In this document: positions 8,986 through 20,261 of the stretch, piece after piece
How positions within the stretch are numbered: position 1 is the stretch's first letter
Layout: the number at the start of each line of letters is the position of its first letter
NCBI GenBank assembly: GCA_017551865.1
Contig: JAFZKB010000030.1
Coordinates: 186,001-250,000, forward strand
DNA length: 64,000 bases
DNA from: Clostridiales bacterium
Lineage (GTDB): Bacteria; Bacillota; Clostridia; Saccharofermentanales; Saccharofermentanaceae
Reading direction: 5' to 3'
Position numbers and translations under genes: made by a program
Notes under the pieces: generated by a model
What the model was told of the DNA's origin: nothing
Seen by the model: only the letters and a program-made list of their open reading frames with translations
The model's database searches: none

Positions 8986-9759
8986 ATGGCGTATAGACAA
9001 AAAGATTATACATACAACCAACAGCTCACAACAGAAGAAAATGTCCTGCTGGACAGACTGTTCAAGTTCAAACTGTCTCACATGGCCGAGGAACTGGAAC
9101 GGCAATTTCTTGACCCGAATTCCGAACTGGATGATTTCCACACGCGCATTACAGCGCTAATTAATTACGAATGGGATCAGCGGCAGACCACTAAGTTCAA
9201 CAAACTGCTGCGCAAAGCGACATTGAAGTATCCTCACGCGGATTTTGACGAATCTCTTTATGAACCCGACCGGATGCTCGATACACACGCTATAGAGCTT
9301 CTGCAAACATGCAAGTGGATCGATGAACCCAAAAATCTTCTGATTACCGGCAGTGCCGGTGCCGGCAAAACACATATTGCCAATGCATTTTGTGTCGCGG
9401 CTTTGCAACAGTTGAGGACTGTAAAATACATTCGCGCTAACACTCTTTTGCAGCAAAGCGAGAAGGCTCGGAAGACTAATTCGAGTTACGAATACACAAA
9501 CGAGATGTCAGCTTACGACCTTCTTGTGATAGATGACTTCGGCTTGATGGAACTTGATCTAGATAAATGCAGAGACCTGTTCGAAATAGTCGAGACGCGA
9601 GATTGCAGAAAATCCACAATGATCGTATCTCAGCTTCCTGTTGCTAAGTGGTGGGATCTATTCAAGGACAACACATATGCAGACGCTTGCCTGAGCAGGA
9701 TGACTGCCAAGGCTTACAGACTGGAATGCAATGGCCGTGATATGCGCAAGAGCGAATAG
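8986..9759 (+). CDS. istB: IS21-family ATP-binding helper IstB
   Basis: A 257-residue AAA+ ATPase of the DnaC/IstB group that helps IstA select and assemble on target DNA. Walker A is GSAGAGKT and Walker B LLVIDDFGLM; the N-terminal LSHMAEELERQ helix region is typical of IstB. It starts 12 bases after istA and appears full length. Together with intact ends, this suggests a functional element. Confidence 0.95.
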   Translation: MAYRQKDYTYNQQLTTEENVLLDRLFKFKLSHMAEELERQFLDPNSELDDFHTRITALINYEWDQRQTTKFNKLLRKATLKYPHADFDESLYEPDRMLDTHAIELLQTCKWIDEPKNLLITGSAGAGKTHIANAFCVAALQQLRTVKYIRANTLLQQSEKARKTNSSYEYTNEMSAYDLLVIDDFGLMELDLDKCRDLFEIVETRDCRKSTMIVSQLPVAKWWDLFKDNTYADACLSRMTAKAYRLECNGRDMRKSE

Positions 9760-9848
9760 CGTGCCTAAATAGCGTCACTCCGTGCCGCGTGAAGCGGAAC
9801 AGCATGCCGTTCTTTCGGAATCGGCATGCTGTTTTTGCGGAATTTGCA

Positions 9849-9856
9849 AATCAGGC
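9849..9856. repeat. Target-site duplication, right copy
   Basis: AATCAGGC, identical to 7259-7266. Read on the minus strand (GCCTGATT) it contains the TGA stop codon of the lipoprotein gene at 9851-10597, so insertion happened exactly at the end of that gene. Confidence 0.9.
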
Positions 9857-10597
9857 CGTTCTAAAAACCTTATACTCCTGATGAGATAAGACAAAATCGT
9901 CATATACCGATTTCATTTCTCCATGAAGATTGAATCTGAAACTGAATGATAGAACAATGCCATGACTTTCGTAATAACAAACCGACTCCAAAACTCGAAG
10001 AAGATTTTCTCGATCAGTATTCACCGGATCTTCTGTGAATTCGAAATACTGCAGGTTTTGCATCTCAGCAAGAACATCATAATCATCAAATAACAGATTA
10101 AACGAAACAGTAATTGAATCATAATTGACAGGACAACTCCTAAACATCGAGAGCCGTATTGTTTCATCAGTATTTACGATTAGTTCATTGAAACACTTCT
10201 CGCCAGATCGTTTAACGACACTGGCATAAAAATGTCCTCCGTCATAGGATCTTTGATCAGCGCCAATCGAGAATATCCGGATTTCTACTCTGGAGTTGTT
10301 TTCAAGGAAACAAGAATTCGAGTGTTCTTCCAGATACTTATTTGAGCATTCAGTGATTGAATAAATTTTTTCCAGAGAACAGGTTCCTTTAAAACTTAGT
10401 ATAGCACTTGAGTTGGTACTTTCTGTAATCTTCCAGTACTCCAATCCATCCAGGCTGTCTGATTCCTGTAGATACTCGTATAATCTTTTGGTCTCTTTCT
10501 TTTCCTCGGAATAGAAAAACTTAGCACAAGCAACACTCATTAACATTAGCGGTGTTAATGATGCTGCTATAAATGTTGCTACTATTCTTTTTTGCAT
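9851..10597 (-). CDS. Putative lipoprotein of unknown function, partner of the large modular protein
   Basis: A 248-residue protein not recognised by family. The N-terminus MQKRIVATFIAASLTPLMLM, then SVAC, is a lipoprotein signal with the cysteine near residue 24. The rest is soluble, with Tyr/Glu/Ser-rich beta-type stretches and several cysteines. ATG 10597 follows AAGGAG by six bases; an upstream TTG start is unlikely. It begins 25 bases after the stop of the 1192-residue protein, so the two are probably co-transcribed. The codons are clearly richer in A and T than those of the flanking housekeeping genes, suggesting transfer. The stop TGA lies in the IS target duplication, so the coding sequence is intact but its original 3' flank is now beyond the element. 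Confidence 0.7.
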   Translation of the reverse strand: MQKRIVATFIAASLTPLMLMSVACAKFFYSEEKKETKRLYEYLQESDSLDGLEYWKITESTNSSAILSFKGTCSLEKIYSITECSNKYLEEHSNSCFLENNSRVEIRIFSIGADQRSYDGGHFYASVVKRSGEKCFNELIVNTDETIRLSMFRSCPVNYDSITVSFNLLFDDYDVLAEMQNLQYFEFTEDPVNTDRENLLRVLESVCYYESHGIVLSFSFRFNLHGEMKSVYDDFVLSHQEYKVFRTA

Positions 10598-10622
10598 ATT
10601 ATTCTCCTTTACAAGAATCAAA

Positions 10623-13600
10623 TCAAGTAATCACTATAATGATATTACCAAAATCCCATCCACGAAACATAAGCGAACTATAGTTTGTACCAGTTAGAGG
10701 GCCTTGAGAAAGTAAACGATGGTCTCGAACTAGTTCAATGTATTCAGAGAAGATAATGTATTGTTCTCTTCCACCATTCGATACTCTCAGATATGCTTCA
10801 TCAGCAATATCATCAAAAATAACACCTGTAACAGTATAATAGTGTTGTGAAGCAGCATCAGAAGTTAGTATGAAACCACAGTTTGAATCCCCAAGTGTCT
10901 TTCCACTAGATGTCACACTTGTTGAAAACTCATAATAATTCAAAGCATAATCATCATCAATGCAGAGAGACATAATAACAGGTCTTAATCTGCGTAACAT
11001 ATATACTATAGCTTCTAAATCCAAGTCTGGATTGTTTGTATTAATTGAATGTGGATACACGTCAATATCCAAACCAGTTTCATCACATAAGTCCTCTAAA
11101 GCTTGACACATTGACCCGTAAAAAACTCCAAATGACGTAGCAGCAGTCCCATATAAAGTCAGATTGTTTCTCACAAAATCATAATAATCTGGGAAGTCAT
11201 ATTTCTGTGCCCCCACAAACAAGTAACTATATACATCTGAAAAAGATATTAATCCACATCCACTCGTGCAAATATATTGATCATCGCTATCTTTATTCAC
11301 GATTCCGAACCAATCTTGATTTCCTCCATAGCTTGGATTTGAAGAGCCCGAACCTGGGTGATTATATACTCCAACAAATCGCTTATCATCTTCCGAAGGA
11401 TCATATATTCCTCCAAGTCCCATAGTCCAAATATTGCTCTTTTTAGGTGATGGATCTATTGCATCACTATAGTAATCCTCATCTGTATCTGTTAACAGCG
11501 GATCACTTTTTGCTAGGTATAGTGTCCACAGACCAGTTCCATATTCAATAAACCGCTTGTACCTTGTCCATGTAATATTGGGAAAAGAAGTGGTGCTTTT
11601 TTGTACTAATTCTCCATCGACATACAATTCCCCTTCATTAGTTACTTCGACGGTAATTACTTTGCCCATCTCAGCATCATCTGTAAGCCCATCCAAATCC
11701 GAATCTTTCAGAAGCGAATCCGAATAATAGAACTGTCCGTTTCCTCCCAGCATACCCTGACTCTCATAAATATCCCACAATCCATCACCGGTTAAAGCAT
11801 TTTTTTCTCCTAATTCCTCATCTTTTCCTTGACGTTTCTCATAGAGTTCAACAAATTCCTGATAGATATCTTCAGCCGTTTTCCCCTCACAATCGATCAC
11901 TCCACCTCCAGCAACATGATTCAGCCAATTAAGCGATTCGGTGGAAGGATCTCCGCTGGAAAGAGTAAAAATGTATGCTGTCATTTCTTGACGTGTACGA
12001 TGATCTGTACTATAAAACTCACAATTAATATCTTTTGAATTATGAAAAGCTATAATCACTATCTCGTTATCCATATTATGATAATTGGTACTATAAGCGA
12101 TATTAAAAATCTCCATACCGCTCAAATCCGTATCGATTTGGTCTTGAGGACCATATTGATATCCAACCCAATTTTCACCATCATTCCACGGCCAATGCAA
12201 TACTTGAGACTTTAACAACGCTTTATCTATAGAATACTCGTAGGTATAGATTCCACCAGTATTATATCCGCGCACAACCATACGATCGCCATCTTTCATA
12301 TTGTCGATAATCTTGGTAGCAATGGCATTCATTTCCCTGATATCGGATTCTGTCATTGATTCGATGTACGGTATTTCAAGCACATAATCAATAGCCTGAT
12401 ATCCTTCATGAGATGGACGCAATTCTCCAGAATACTTCAAACTACTCCAGCAATAGAACCACAGTTCCTTATCCACTACTTCATACTCGCTGAAATGTGT
12501 CGTTGTACATGTTATAGTATGATTAATCGTATCTACCGTTGCCTCACAATCAATAAACATACCCGTTGATTCATCAAGATAGAAAATACCAAGAGAAGCT
12601 GGGTTTGTTTTGTATCCTTCTCTAACAGGAATAGAATCTGGTATATTCTGATTTGCCGTCAGAAGAAGGTCTTCATCATAATGGAATGTAATAGTTGCCT
12701 CATCAAAAGAACCTTCATAATCGATATTAACTGGAACTCCAATAAGACCGACCAGTTCACTAGAGTAAGTATCTATACCATACATATCTCGGATAGTCAT
12801 TTCTGTATCCAGACACCCCGTTCCTTCCAAAGTGACCTCCACCTTTGTAATTACCGGTCTTTGCTCGTTTGAAAGCAATTCTTCTCTAGTTTGAAGGAAT
12901 CGTTCCTGACTATCAGGAACTCCGTTTTCATCACTATCAGTATTTGTGGGATTCGTTCCAATCTTCACTTCGTCACCGTCTGTAATCCCATCACCATCCG
13001 AATCCGGTTCTAGGGGATTCGATATATACTTATTTAATTCATCCCCATCTAGAATTCCATCAGAATCCGAGTCTTTACTCCACGGAAATGTCCCTTGTTC
13101 GAGTTCTTCTTCTAAAGAAAGACCATCCTCGTCTTGATCCTCTTGAGCGTCAGAAATCCCATCACTGTTACTATCTTCAGACAAAGGATTATATCCCAAC
13201 AAAACCTCTATACCATCCTCGATTCGGTCGTTATCGGAGTCCTTAGAATTCGGATTAGTGCCAATCTTCCTTTCGTAATAATCAGGAATTCCATCATCGT
13301 CAGAATCCACATCAGGATCAGGTGTAGGAGATGGGTTAGGAGTTGGTGATACAATCTGGCTTTCTTGGTAATTGTTAATGAATTCAATATAATCCGCAAT
13401 TCCATTTGAATCTGTATCTATAGATAGTCCAAATGCGCAACTTACTGATTTTAATTTACTTTCCCAAATTTCGAACTTATTAGTATAGTTTTGTCCTTTA
13501 CCAACAACTGTCAAATTGACTGATGCATGTGGTTCTATATTCTGGCTAGCACCATTATTCATTATTGTTATGCCAATTTCCGAGCTACAGAAATCCGCAC

Positions 13601-14201
13601 CTGCAACTTCATCTATTCTTCTGTTAGCATAAGCAGAAAGACTCCAGTCTTCTATTGGGTCAGAAGAGTTATTTATCAATAAGATTCTACCGTTAAAACC
13701 CGACTCCCAATTGGAGTATTCATGATACGTCAAAGTATAACGGTTGGGATCCACTTCGATTTCTTTCGTGTTTAACAGATAAAAAGACGGTAGTTCATTA
13801 ACTGACTGTCCTTTTCGAAAAGAAACAGTCATTCCAAAACAAATTGCAGCTCCTGGAACAATATCCTGATTCCAACCCGCATTCTTAATCGTATATACTC
13901 CTTCGTTATCGCTCTCATAAACTGCTGCCCCCCAAACCCCTTCAATATCATATCGCAGATCAAACGTAAGATACCAGTTATGTATAATATCTGTACCAGT
14001 ATTTGTGACATGAAATTCGAGATTGGCAAACGAATCCCAAGCTGATACTACAGTGGCATCAACCTCGAACTCCAGCTCTTCAATAACGGAATAATAATCT
14101 GAAGTTCTATGCCCAGCAAATATCCTTTCGGGTGCAATAGACAATAACAAAAAAACTGACAACAACACACAAAGACACCTTACCCAGCGATTTCCAAACA
14201 T
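10623..14201 (-). CDS. Large secreted modular protein: CBM2-like domains, calcium-binding repeats, VWA-like and C39-like peptidase domains
   Basis: A 1192-residue exported protein. Residues 1-29 are a signal peptide. Residues about 36-145 and 153-250 look like two CBM2-type beta-sandwiches (N-T-G-T, NWESGF, late N-x-G and I-x-P-G motifs). Residues about 295-435 hold Pro/Thr linkers and DxDxDG repeats like thrombospondin type 3 calcium sites (DSDDDGIPD, DSDSDGILD, DSDGDGITD), with one more near 833. Residues about 600-790 resemble a von Willebrand A domain whose metal-site motif is lost (DYVLEIPYIESM). Residues about 975-1160 resemble a C39-like cysteine peptidase, with Cys982 (SGCGLIS), His1120 (QHYYTVTG) and Asn1142. 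No sorting signal or dockerin is seen. ATG 14201 follows GGAGGACG. The A+T-rich codon use differs from neighbours. Confidence 0.75.
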   Translation of the reverse strand: MFGNRWVRCLCVLLSVFLLLSIAPERIFAGHRTSDYYSVIEELEFEVDATVVSAWDSFANLEFHVTNTGTDIIHNWYLTFDLRYDIEGVWGAAVYESDNEGVYTIKNAGWNQDIVPGAAICFGMTVSFRKGQSVNELPSFYLLNTKEIEVDPNRYTLTYHEYSNWESGFNGRILLINNSSDPIEDWSLSAYANRRIDEVAGADFCSSEIGITIMNNGASQNIEPHASVNLTVVGKGQNYTNKFEIWESKLKSVSCAFGLSIDTDSNGIADYIEFINNYQESQIVSPTPNPSPTPDPDVDSDDDGIPDYYERKIGTNPNSKDSDNDRIEDGIEVLLGYNPLSEDSNSDGISDAQEDQDEDGLSLEEELEQGTFPWSKDSDSDGILDGDELNKYISNPLEPDSDGDGITDGDEVKIGTNPTNTDSDENGVPDSQERFLQTREELLSNEQRPVITKVEVTLEGTGCLDTEMTIRDMYGIDTYSSELVGLIGVPVNIDYEGSFDEATITFHYDEDLLLTANQNIPDSIPVREGYKTNPASLGIFYLDESTGMFIDCEATVDTINHTITCTTTHFSEYEVVDKELWFYCWSSLKYSGELRPSHEGYQAIDYVLEIPYIESMTESDIREMNAIATKIIDNMKDGDRMVVRGYNTGGIYTYEYSIDKALLKSQVLHWPWNDGENWVGYQYGPQDQIDTDLSGMEIFNIAYSTNYHNMDNEIVIIAFHNSKDINCEFYSTDHRTRQEMTAYIFTLSSGDPSTESLNWLNHVAGGGVIDCEGKTAEDIYQEFVELYEKRQGKDEELGEKNALTGDGLWDIYESQGMLGGNGQFYYSDSLLKDSDLDGLTDDAEMGKVITVEVTNEGELYVDGELVQKSTTSFPNITWTRYKRFIEYGTGLWTLYLAKSDPLLTDTDEDYYSDAIDPSPKKSNIWTMGLGGIYDPSEDDKRFVGVYNHPGSGSSNPSYGGNQDWFGIVNKDSDDQYICTSGCGLISFSDVYSYLFVGAQKYDFPDYYDFVRNNLTLYGTAATSFGVFYGSMCQALEDLCDETGLDIDVYPHSINTNNPDLDLEAIVYMLRRLRPVIMSLCIDDDYALNYYEFSTSVTSSGKTLGDSNCGFILTSDAASQHYYTVTGVIFDDIADEAYLRVSNGGREQYIIFSEYIELVRDHRLLSQGPLTGTNYSSLMFRGWDFGNIIIVIT

Positions 14202-14272
14202 AATACGTCCTCCGTCAGGTCACTAAATGATACTATTCTCAAGGATGTCTGTCCCCCAATGCCTACCTATCC

Positions 14273-14302
14273 TTATATCGTTTAGATTATCATGACTAAC
14301 AA
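14273..14302 (-). promoter_or_regulatory. Possible promoter of the large modular protein gene
   Basis: Minus strand: -35 TTGTTA (14297-14302), 18-base spacer, -10 ATATAA (14273-14278), about 70 bases before the ATG. The interval 14202-14443 is A+T-rich and holds no gene; this is the only reasonable promoter I see in it. Confidence 0.4.
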
Positions 14303-14443
14303 TTAAAGTAAATCATCAGGATGTATGTATGTGAATCGAAAAATTATCTCCATTTACTCTCGATAATTCAGTTAATCACAATTTATCTTATGTCCTGCAA
14401 AAAACAGTAATTGCTGGCTCTATATATGCTGTCAGTTAATGTA

Positions 14444-15574
14444 TTACATTCCGAACATGTTCTTAACTCTGTCGAAGAAGGATCCTCTCTTCTGGTAGTT
14501 CTTTTCCGTAAGAGAAGAATCAAAGGCACGAAGCTTCGACTTCTGATCTTCAGAGAGTTTGACCGGAACTTCTACGGAGAAGCGTACGGTGTGATCGCCT
14601 CGCTTGCCGGAACGGTTCTTGTACGGAATACCCTTGCCCTGAATTGTCAGTGTGTCGCCTGGCTGGGTGCCTTCCTTGACGTGTACAGACTGCTGTCCGT
14701 CGATCGTAACAACATTGATGTCGGCACCGAGTGCGGCCTGCATGAACGTGATCGGCATTTCGCAGTAGGTATTGACGCCCTGACGCTGGAGGATCGGATG
14801 GGGCTTAACACGGAACTGGATATAGAGTGTTCCGTTCGGGCCGCCACGCATGCCCGGCTCACCTTCATTGGGGATCGGGAGCATATCTCCGGTATCTACA
14901 CCTGCAGGGATATGGACCTTTAATTCCTTCTTGATGACCGCGCGTCCTCTGCCGTGGCAGTTCGGGCACGGGTTCTTGATGACGGTACCTCTGCCGTTAC
15001 ATGCCGGACAGTCCTTGGTCATCATGGTCATACCGAAAAGCGTCTGCATCTGCTGCTGGATGCGTCCGCTACCCTTACAGGTCGGACAGGTCTCCGGCTG
15101 GGAGCCTGCTGCGGCACCGGATCCGTGACATACGGAGCAGATGTCTTCTTTGTTGATGGTGATGGTCTTATCCACACCAAAAGCCGCTTCCATGAATTCA
15201 AGCGACATATTGTAACGGAGGTCGGAACCTCTGACCGGTCCGTTCTTTCTTCTTCCGCCGCCGCCAAATGCGCCGCCGAAGAACGATCCGAAGATGTCTC
15301 CGAGATCGACGGCCGTTCCGTTGAATCCGGAAAAGCCCTGTCCGTCGACACCGGCATGACCGAACTGATCGTACGCCCTTCTCTTATCTGCATCAGAAAG
15401 CACGGCATAGGCTTCGTTACATTCCTTGAACTTCGCCTCTGCCTCCTTATCTCCCGGGTGCAGGTCCGGGTGGTACTGCTTGGCCATCTTACGGTAAGCC
15501 TTTTTCAGTTCATCGTCTGAAACACCGCGGTTTACCCCGAGGACCTCATAATAATCTCGCTTTTGCTCAGCCAA
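14444..15574 (-). CDS. dnaJ: Chaperone DnaJ (Hsp40)
   Basis: A 376-residue co-chaperone that delivers unfolded substrates to DnaK and stimulates its ATPase. J domain at residues 1-70 with HPD at 35-37; a Gly/Phe-rich region (about 75-115, [15 protein letters not shown]); then the four zinc-finger CxxCxGxG repeats [24 protein letters not shown] and CPNCHGRG; and the two substrate-binding C-terminal domains. It is the last gene of the heat-shock operon, 98 bases after dnaK, with a hairpin between them. All domains are complete. Confidence 0.98.
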   Translation of the reverse strand: MAEQKRDYYEVLGVNRGVSDDELKKAYRKMAKQYHPDLHPGDKEAEAKFKECNEAYAVLSDADKRRAYDQFGHAGVDGQGFSGFNGTAVDLGDIFGSFFGGAFGGGGRRKNGPVRGSDLRYNMSLEFMEAAFGVDKTITINKEDICSVCHGSGAAAGSQPETCPTCKGSGRIQQQMQTLFGMTMMTKDCPACNGRGTVIKNPCPNCHGRGRAVIKKELKVHIPAGVDTGDMLPIPNEGEPGMRGGPNGTLYIQFRVKPHPILQRQGVNTYCEMPITFMQAALGADINVVTIDGQQSVHVKEGTQPGDTLTIQGKGIPYKNRSGKRGDHTVRFSVEVPVKLSEDQKSKLRAFDSSLTEKNYQKRGSFFDRVKNMFGM

Positions 15575-15599
15575 AGCTTTCTTCCTCCTTCATCGGCAG

Positions 15600-15631
15600 A
15601 AGGCTGTGCACGAAAAGTCGTGTACAGCCTT
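15600..15631 (-). other. Hairpin in the dnaK-dnaJ intergenic region
   Basis: A 14-bp near-perfect stem (AAGGCTGTGCACGA at 15600-15613 against TCGTGTACAGCCTT at 15618-15631, one wobble) with a 4-base loop. No T-run follows on either strand, so it is not a typical terminator. It may set dnaJ levels by mRNA processing or partial read-through (inference). Confidence 0.55.
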
Positions 15632-15672
15632 GCCGTTTACGTCAATTCTTTTTCGCGGAACACTCCACTTGA

Positions 15673-18166
<2,494 letters not shown>

Positions 18167-18202
18167 AGTGTTACTCCTTTACATATATAGTTTCGATATT
18201 GA

Positions 18203-18796
18203 CTAGTTCGCGACTTTCACGAGCGTGTGGCGGATCACCTTGTCTTTACAGCAGTAGCCTCTCTGAAAGACCTGTACGATCTCCTGCTCGCCGAAATTCT
18301 CATCTTCTACGTGCATAACGGCTTCGTGAAGGTTCGGGTCAAAGGTCTCTCCTTCTTTTCCCTCGATCTCCGTGACACCGAGTTTTCCGAGGACCGCGCC
18401 GGCCTGTTTGCCGATAAGACGGATACCTTCGGCGACCTTCTCTACAGAAGTCTCGTCCATGTTCTCGGAGGAGATCACGGCACGCTCGATATCATCTACG
18501 AGCGGAAGCCATTCCTTAACGACCTCAGCGATCGCATCGGCATAGATGCCTTCCTTCTCCTTCTGTGTGCGTCTTCTGAAATTGTCGTACTCGGCCAGAA
18601 GTCTCATATAGCGGTCTTTCATCTCCGCAAGTTCCGAAGCGGTATCATCTTCTTCCGAAGCTCCGGCATCTTCGCCTTCTGCTTCTTCAGACGATTCCTC
18701 TACCTCATCTTCCGGGAACTCCAGGACTTCATTCTCTTTTTCTTCCGAAGCCTGATTCTCGATCTCCTGGTTTTCGTCTTTGTCATGCTTTTTCAT
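18203..18796 (-). CDS. grpE: Nucleotide exchange factor GrpE
   Basis: A 197-residue protein that releases ADP from DnaK. The first 60 residues are very acidic (Glu/Asp-rich, disordered); a long coiled-coil helix follows (ASELAEMKDRYMRLLAEYDN with FRRRTQKE), then the beta domain with GVTEIEGKEGETFDPNLHEA, the GrpE signature. It lies between hrcA and clpP with a 55-base gap to hrcA. Complete. Confidence 0.96.
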   Translation of the reverse strand: MKKHDKDENQEIENQASEEKENEVLEFPEDEVEESSEEAEGEDAGASEEDDTASELAEMKDRYMRLLAEYDNFRRRTQKEKEGIYADAIAEVVKEWLPLVDDIERAVISSENMDETSVEKVAEGIRLIGKQAGAVLGKLGVTEIEGKEGETFDPNLHEAVMHVEDENFGEQEIVQVFQRGYCCKDKVIRHTLVKVAN

Positions 18797-18851
18797 GATG
18801 CTCTCTTTTTCCTTCTTTCGTTATCTTTATCGTCTGCCCTGATCCTATGGC

Positions 18852-19898
18852 TCACGGCTGTTTCAGTTTTTCGTCGATCATCATCCTCACAAAATTGATC
18901 TGTGAGATTACCTTGCTGTATTCCATTCGCTTCGGGCCGATGACACCGATGTTGCCGGCCACCTTGCCACCGACATTATAGGTCGTGGTGATGAAGCTGC
19001 AGTCATCCAAGCCATCGAGTGTGATCTCCTGACCGATACGGATCATGTACTCTTTCTTCTCGTCCTGCTTCGTGACTTCATCGACATAACCTGCGACGAG
19101 TCCGTCATGCGAAAGCGTATCGAAAAGACCCTGTGCACGTCTCGTGTCCGAGAACTCCGGCAGTGCCAGCATCTTGTGCTTGCCCTGCATGTACACATCG
19201 AGGTTATCCGCCTGCTTAATGGCTGTATAGGCTTCGTAGAGGACCTGGTTTAAAAGCGGATCCGGAAGTTCGACTTTCCGGTTTCCCTTGGCGGCCGTAG
19301 CAACGGTGATCAGGGAGATCTCCGAAAGCGGCATCCCGCTTAGGCCCTGTTCAACAGCATTGGAGATCTGCGCGATCTGATCCTGCGTCAGGAAATCCGG
19401 GATCCTCACCATCCTGTTCTTCACAACGCCAGCCGAAAGAACGACGACTACGAGGACTTTTCCGGGCTCGATCATGAGCATCTTGAGCTGAGTTAAGTAA
19501 CTGCTCGTAAGCTTCGGTGTCATGGCCAGGGAGATATATCCGGTCTGGTCGGCAAGTGCGGAAGAGGCGGCCTTCAAAAGACCGGCGATCTCGTCGAAGC
19601 TCACACTTAACTTCTCCTTGATCTCCTGCCCTTCCTCATCGGAAAGGTGATCGACTTTCATGAGGGAATCGACATACTCTCTGTATCCCTTATCCGAAGG
19701 AATACGTCCGGCCGATGTATGCGGCTTCTCCAGATATCCCATCTGTTCCAGTTCAGCCATATCATTACGAAGTGTTGCGGAGCTGACCATGAAATCATGA
19801 CGATCGATCAAAGCCTTCGAGCCCACCGGCTCACAAGTCGCGACATAATCGTCCACGATCGCCTGAAGAACTTCTTTTTTCCGATTATCCAAAGCCAT
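18852..19898 (-). CDS. hrcA: Heat-inducible transcription repressor HrcA
   Basis: A 348-residue repressor that binds CIRCE and is kept active by the GroE chaperonin. The N-terminal winged helix starts MALDNRKKEVLQAIVDDYVA, with PVGSKAL and VSSATLRNDMAELEQMGYLE as the recognition region, followed by the GAF-like effector domain and the C-terminal GVIGPKRMEYSKVISQI motif. ATG 19898 follows AAGGAGGTG. It is the first gene of the operon and is itself behind the CIRCE element at 19933-19959, so it is autoregulated. Confidence 0.97.
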   Translation of the reverse strand: MALDNRKKEVLQAIVDDYVATCEPVGSKALIDRHDFMVSSATLRNDMAELEQMGYLEKPHTSAGRIPSDKGYREYVDSLMKVDHLSDEEGQEIKEKLSVSFDEIAGLLKAASSALADQTGYISLAMTPKLTSSYLTQLKMLMIEPGKVLVVVVLSAGVVKNRMVRIPDFLTQDQIAQISNAVEQGLSGMPLSEISLITVATAAKGNRKVELPDPLLNQVLYEAYTAIKQADNLDVYMQGKHKMLALPEFSDTRRAQGLFDTLSHDGLVAGYVDEVTKQDEKKEYMIRIGQEITLDGLDDCSFITTTYNVGGKVAGNIGVIGPKRMEYSKVISQINFVRMMIDEKLKQP

Positions 19899-19932
19899 GT
19901 CCGCACCTCCTTCGACTGTTTCAAAGTACGGT

Positions 19933-19959
19933 TTAGCACTCTTCCCCCCTGAGTGCTAA
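19933..19959 (-). promoter_or_regulatory. CIRCE operator (HrcA binding site)
   Basis: A perfect TTAGCACTC-N9-GAGTGCTAA inverted repeat, identical to the consensus. It covers the predicted transcript start of the hrcA-grpE-clpP-dnaK-dnaJ operon, just downstream of the promoter at 19964-19992. Confidence 0.97.
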
Positions 19960-19963
19960 ACCA

Positions 19964-19992
19964 ACTTTATCACTATAGTCAAAGAATGTCAA
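19964..19992 (-). promoter_or_regulatory. SigA-like promoter of the heat-shock operon
   Basis: Minus strand: -35 TTGACA (19987-19992), 17-base spacer, -10 TAAAGT (19964-19969). Its position directly upstream of CIRCE is the classical arrangement. Confidence 0.75.
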
Positions 19993-20024
19993 ACATTATC
20001 TTGAAAGATCAGAAAAAACTTTTC

Positions 20025-20249
20025 TCAATAGATTGTACGGATCGATTTCGGATCGATTCCCACAGAACGGCAAAAGGCCTCTATTTCAAGAGGCCCCACA
20101 ACTTTTTGCACATCACGGTAATGCCCTGTCGTCTTATCGACAAAGCCACACGTCGCTTCTCCAGTACAGATGCTTTTCTTAATCACAGGCTCTTCCCGGG
20201 AAGGATCAAAAGGAATGATTTCTTCTTTTTTCTTCTTAAAAAGACTCAT
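20025..20249 (-). CDS. Small conserved protein of unknown function
   Basis: A 74-residue soluble protein beginning MSLFKKKKEEIIPFDPSREE and containing two cysteines in SICTGEATCGFVDKTTG. It resembles short uncharacterised proteins I recall from clostridial genomes, but I cannot name a function. ATG 20249 is 12 bases after the stop of the zinc-ribbon gene upstream; the frame also has a TTG two codons earlier. Ribosome site is weak, so translation may be coupled to the upstream gene. Confidence 0.65.
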   Translation of the reverse strand: MSLFKKKKEEIIPFDPSREEPVIKKSICTGEATCGFVDKTTGHYRDVQKVVGPLEIEAFCRSVGIDPKSIRTIY

Positions 20250-20261
20250 CGTCAAAAAAGA

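Larger units (their letters stand above)
7267..9848 (+). mobile_element. Complete IS21-family insertion sequence
   Basis: The element is bounded by inverted ends beginning TGCAAATTCCG on the left and its complement CGGAATTTGCA on the right, flanked by the 8-bp repeat AATCAGGC. Inside each end the blocks GGCATG and TTTCCG/TTCCG recur several times (left about 7300-7355, right about 9795-9845), matching the multiple transposase-binding repeats of IS21 ends. It carries istA and istB in the usual order, both uninterrupted. Exact duplication and intact genes indicate recent, possibly still active insertion (inference). About 2.6 kb is normal for the family. Confidence 0.95.
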
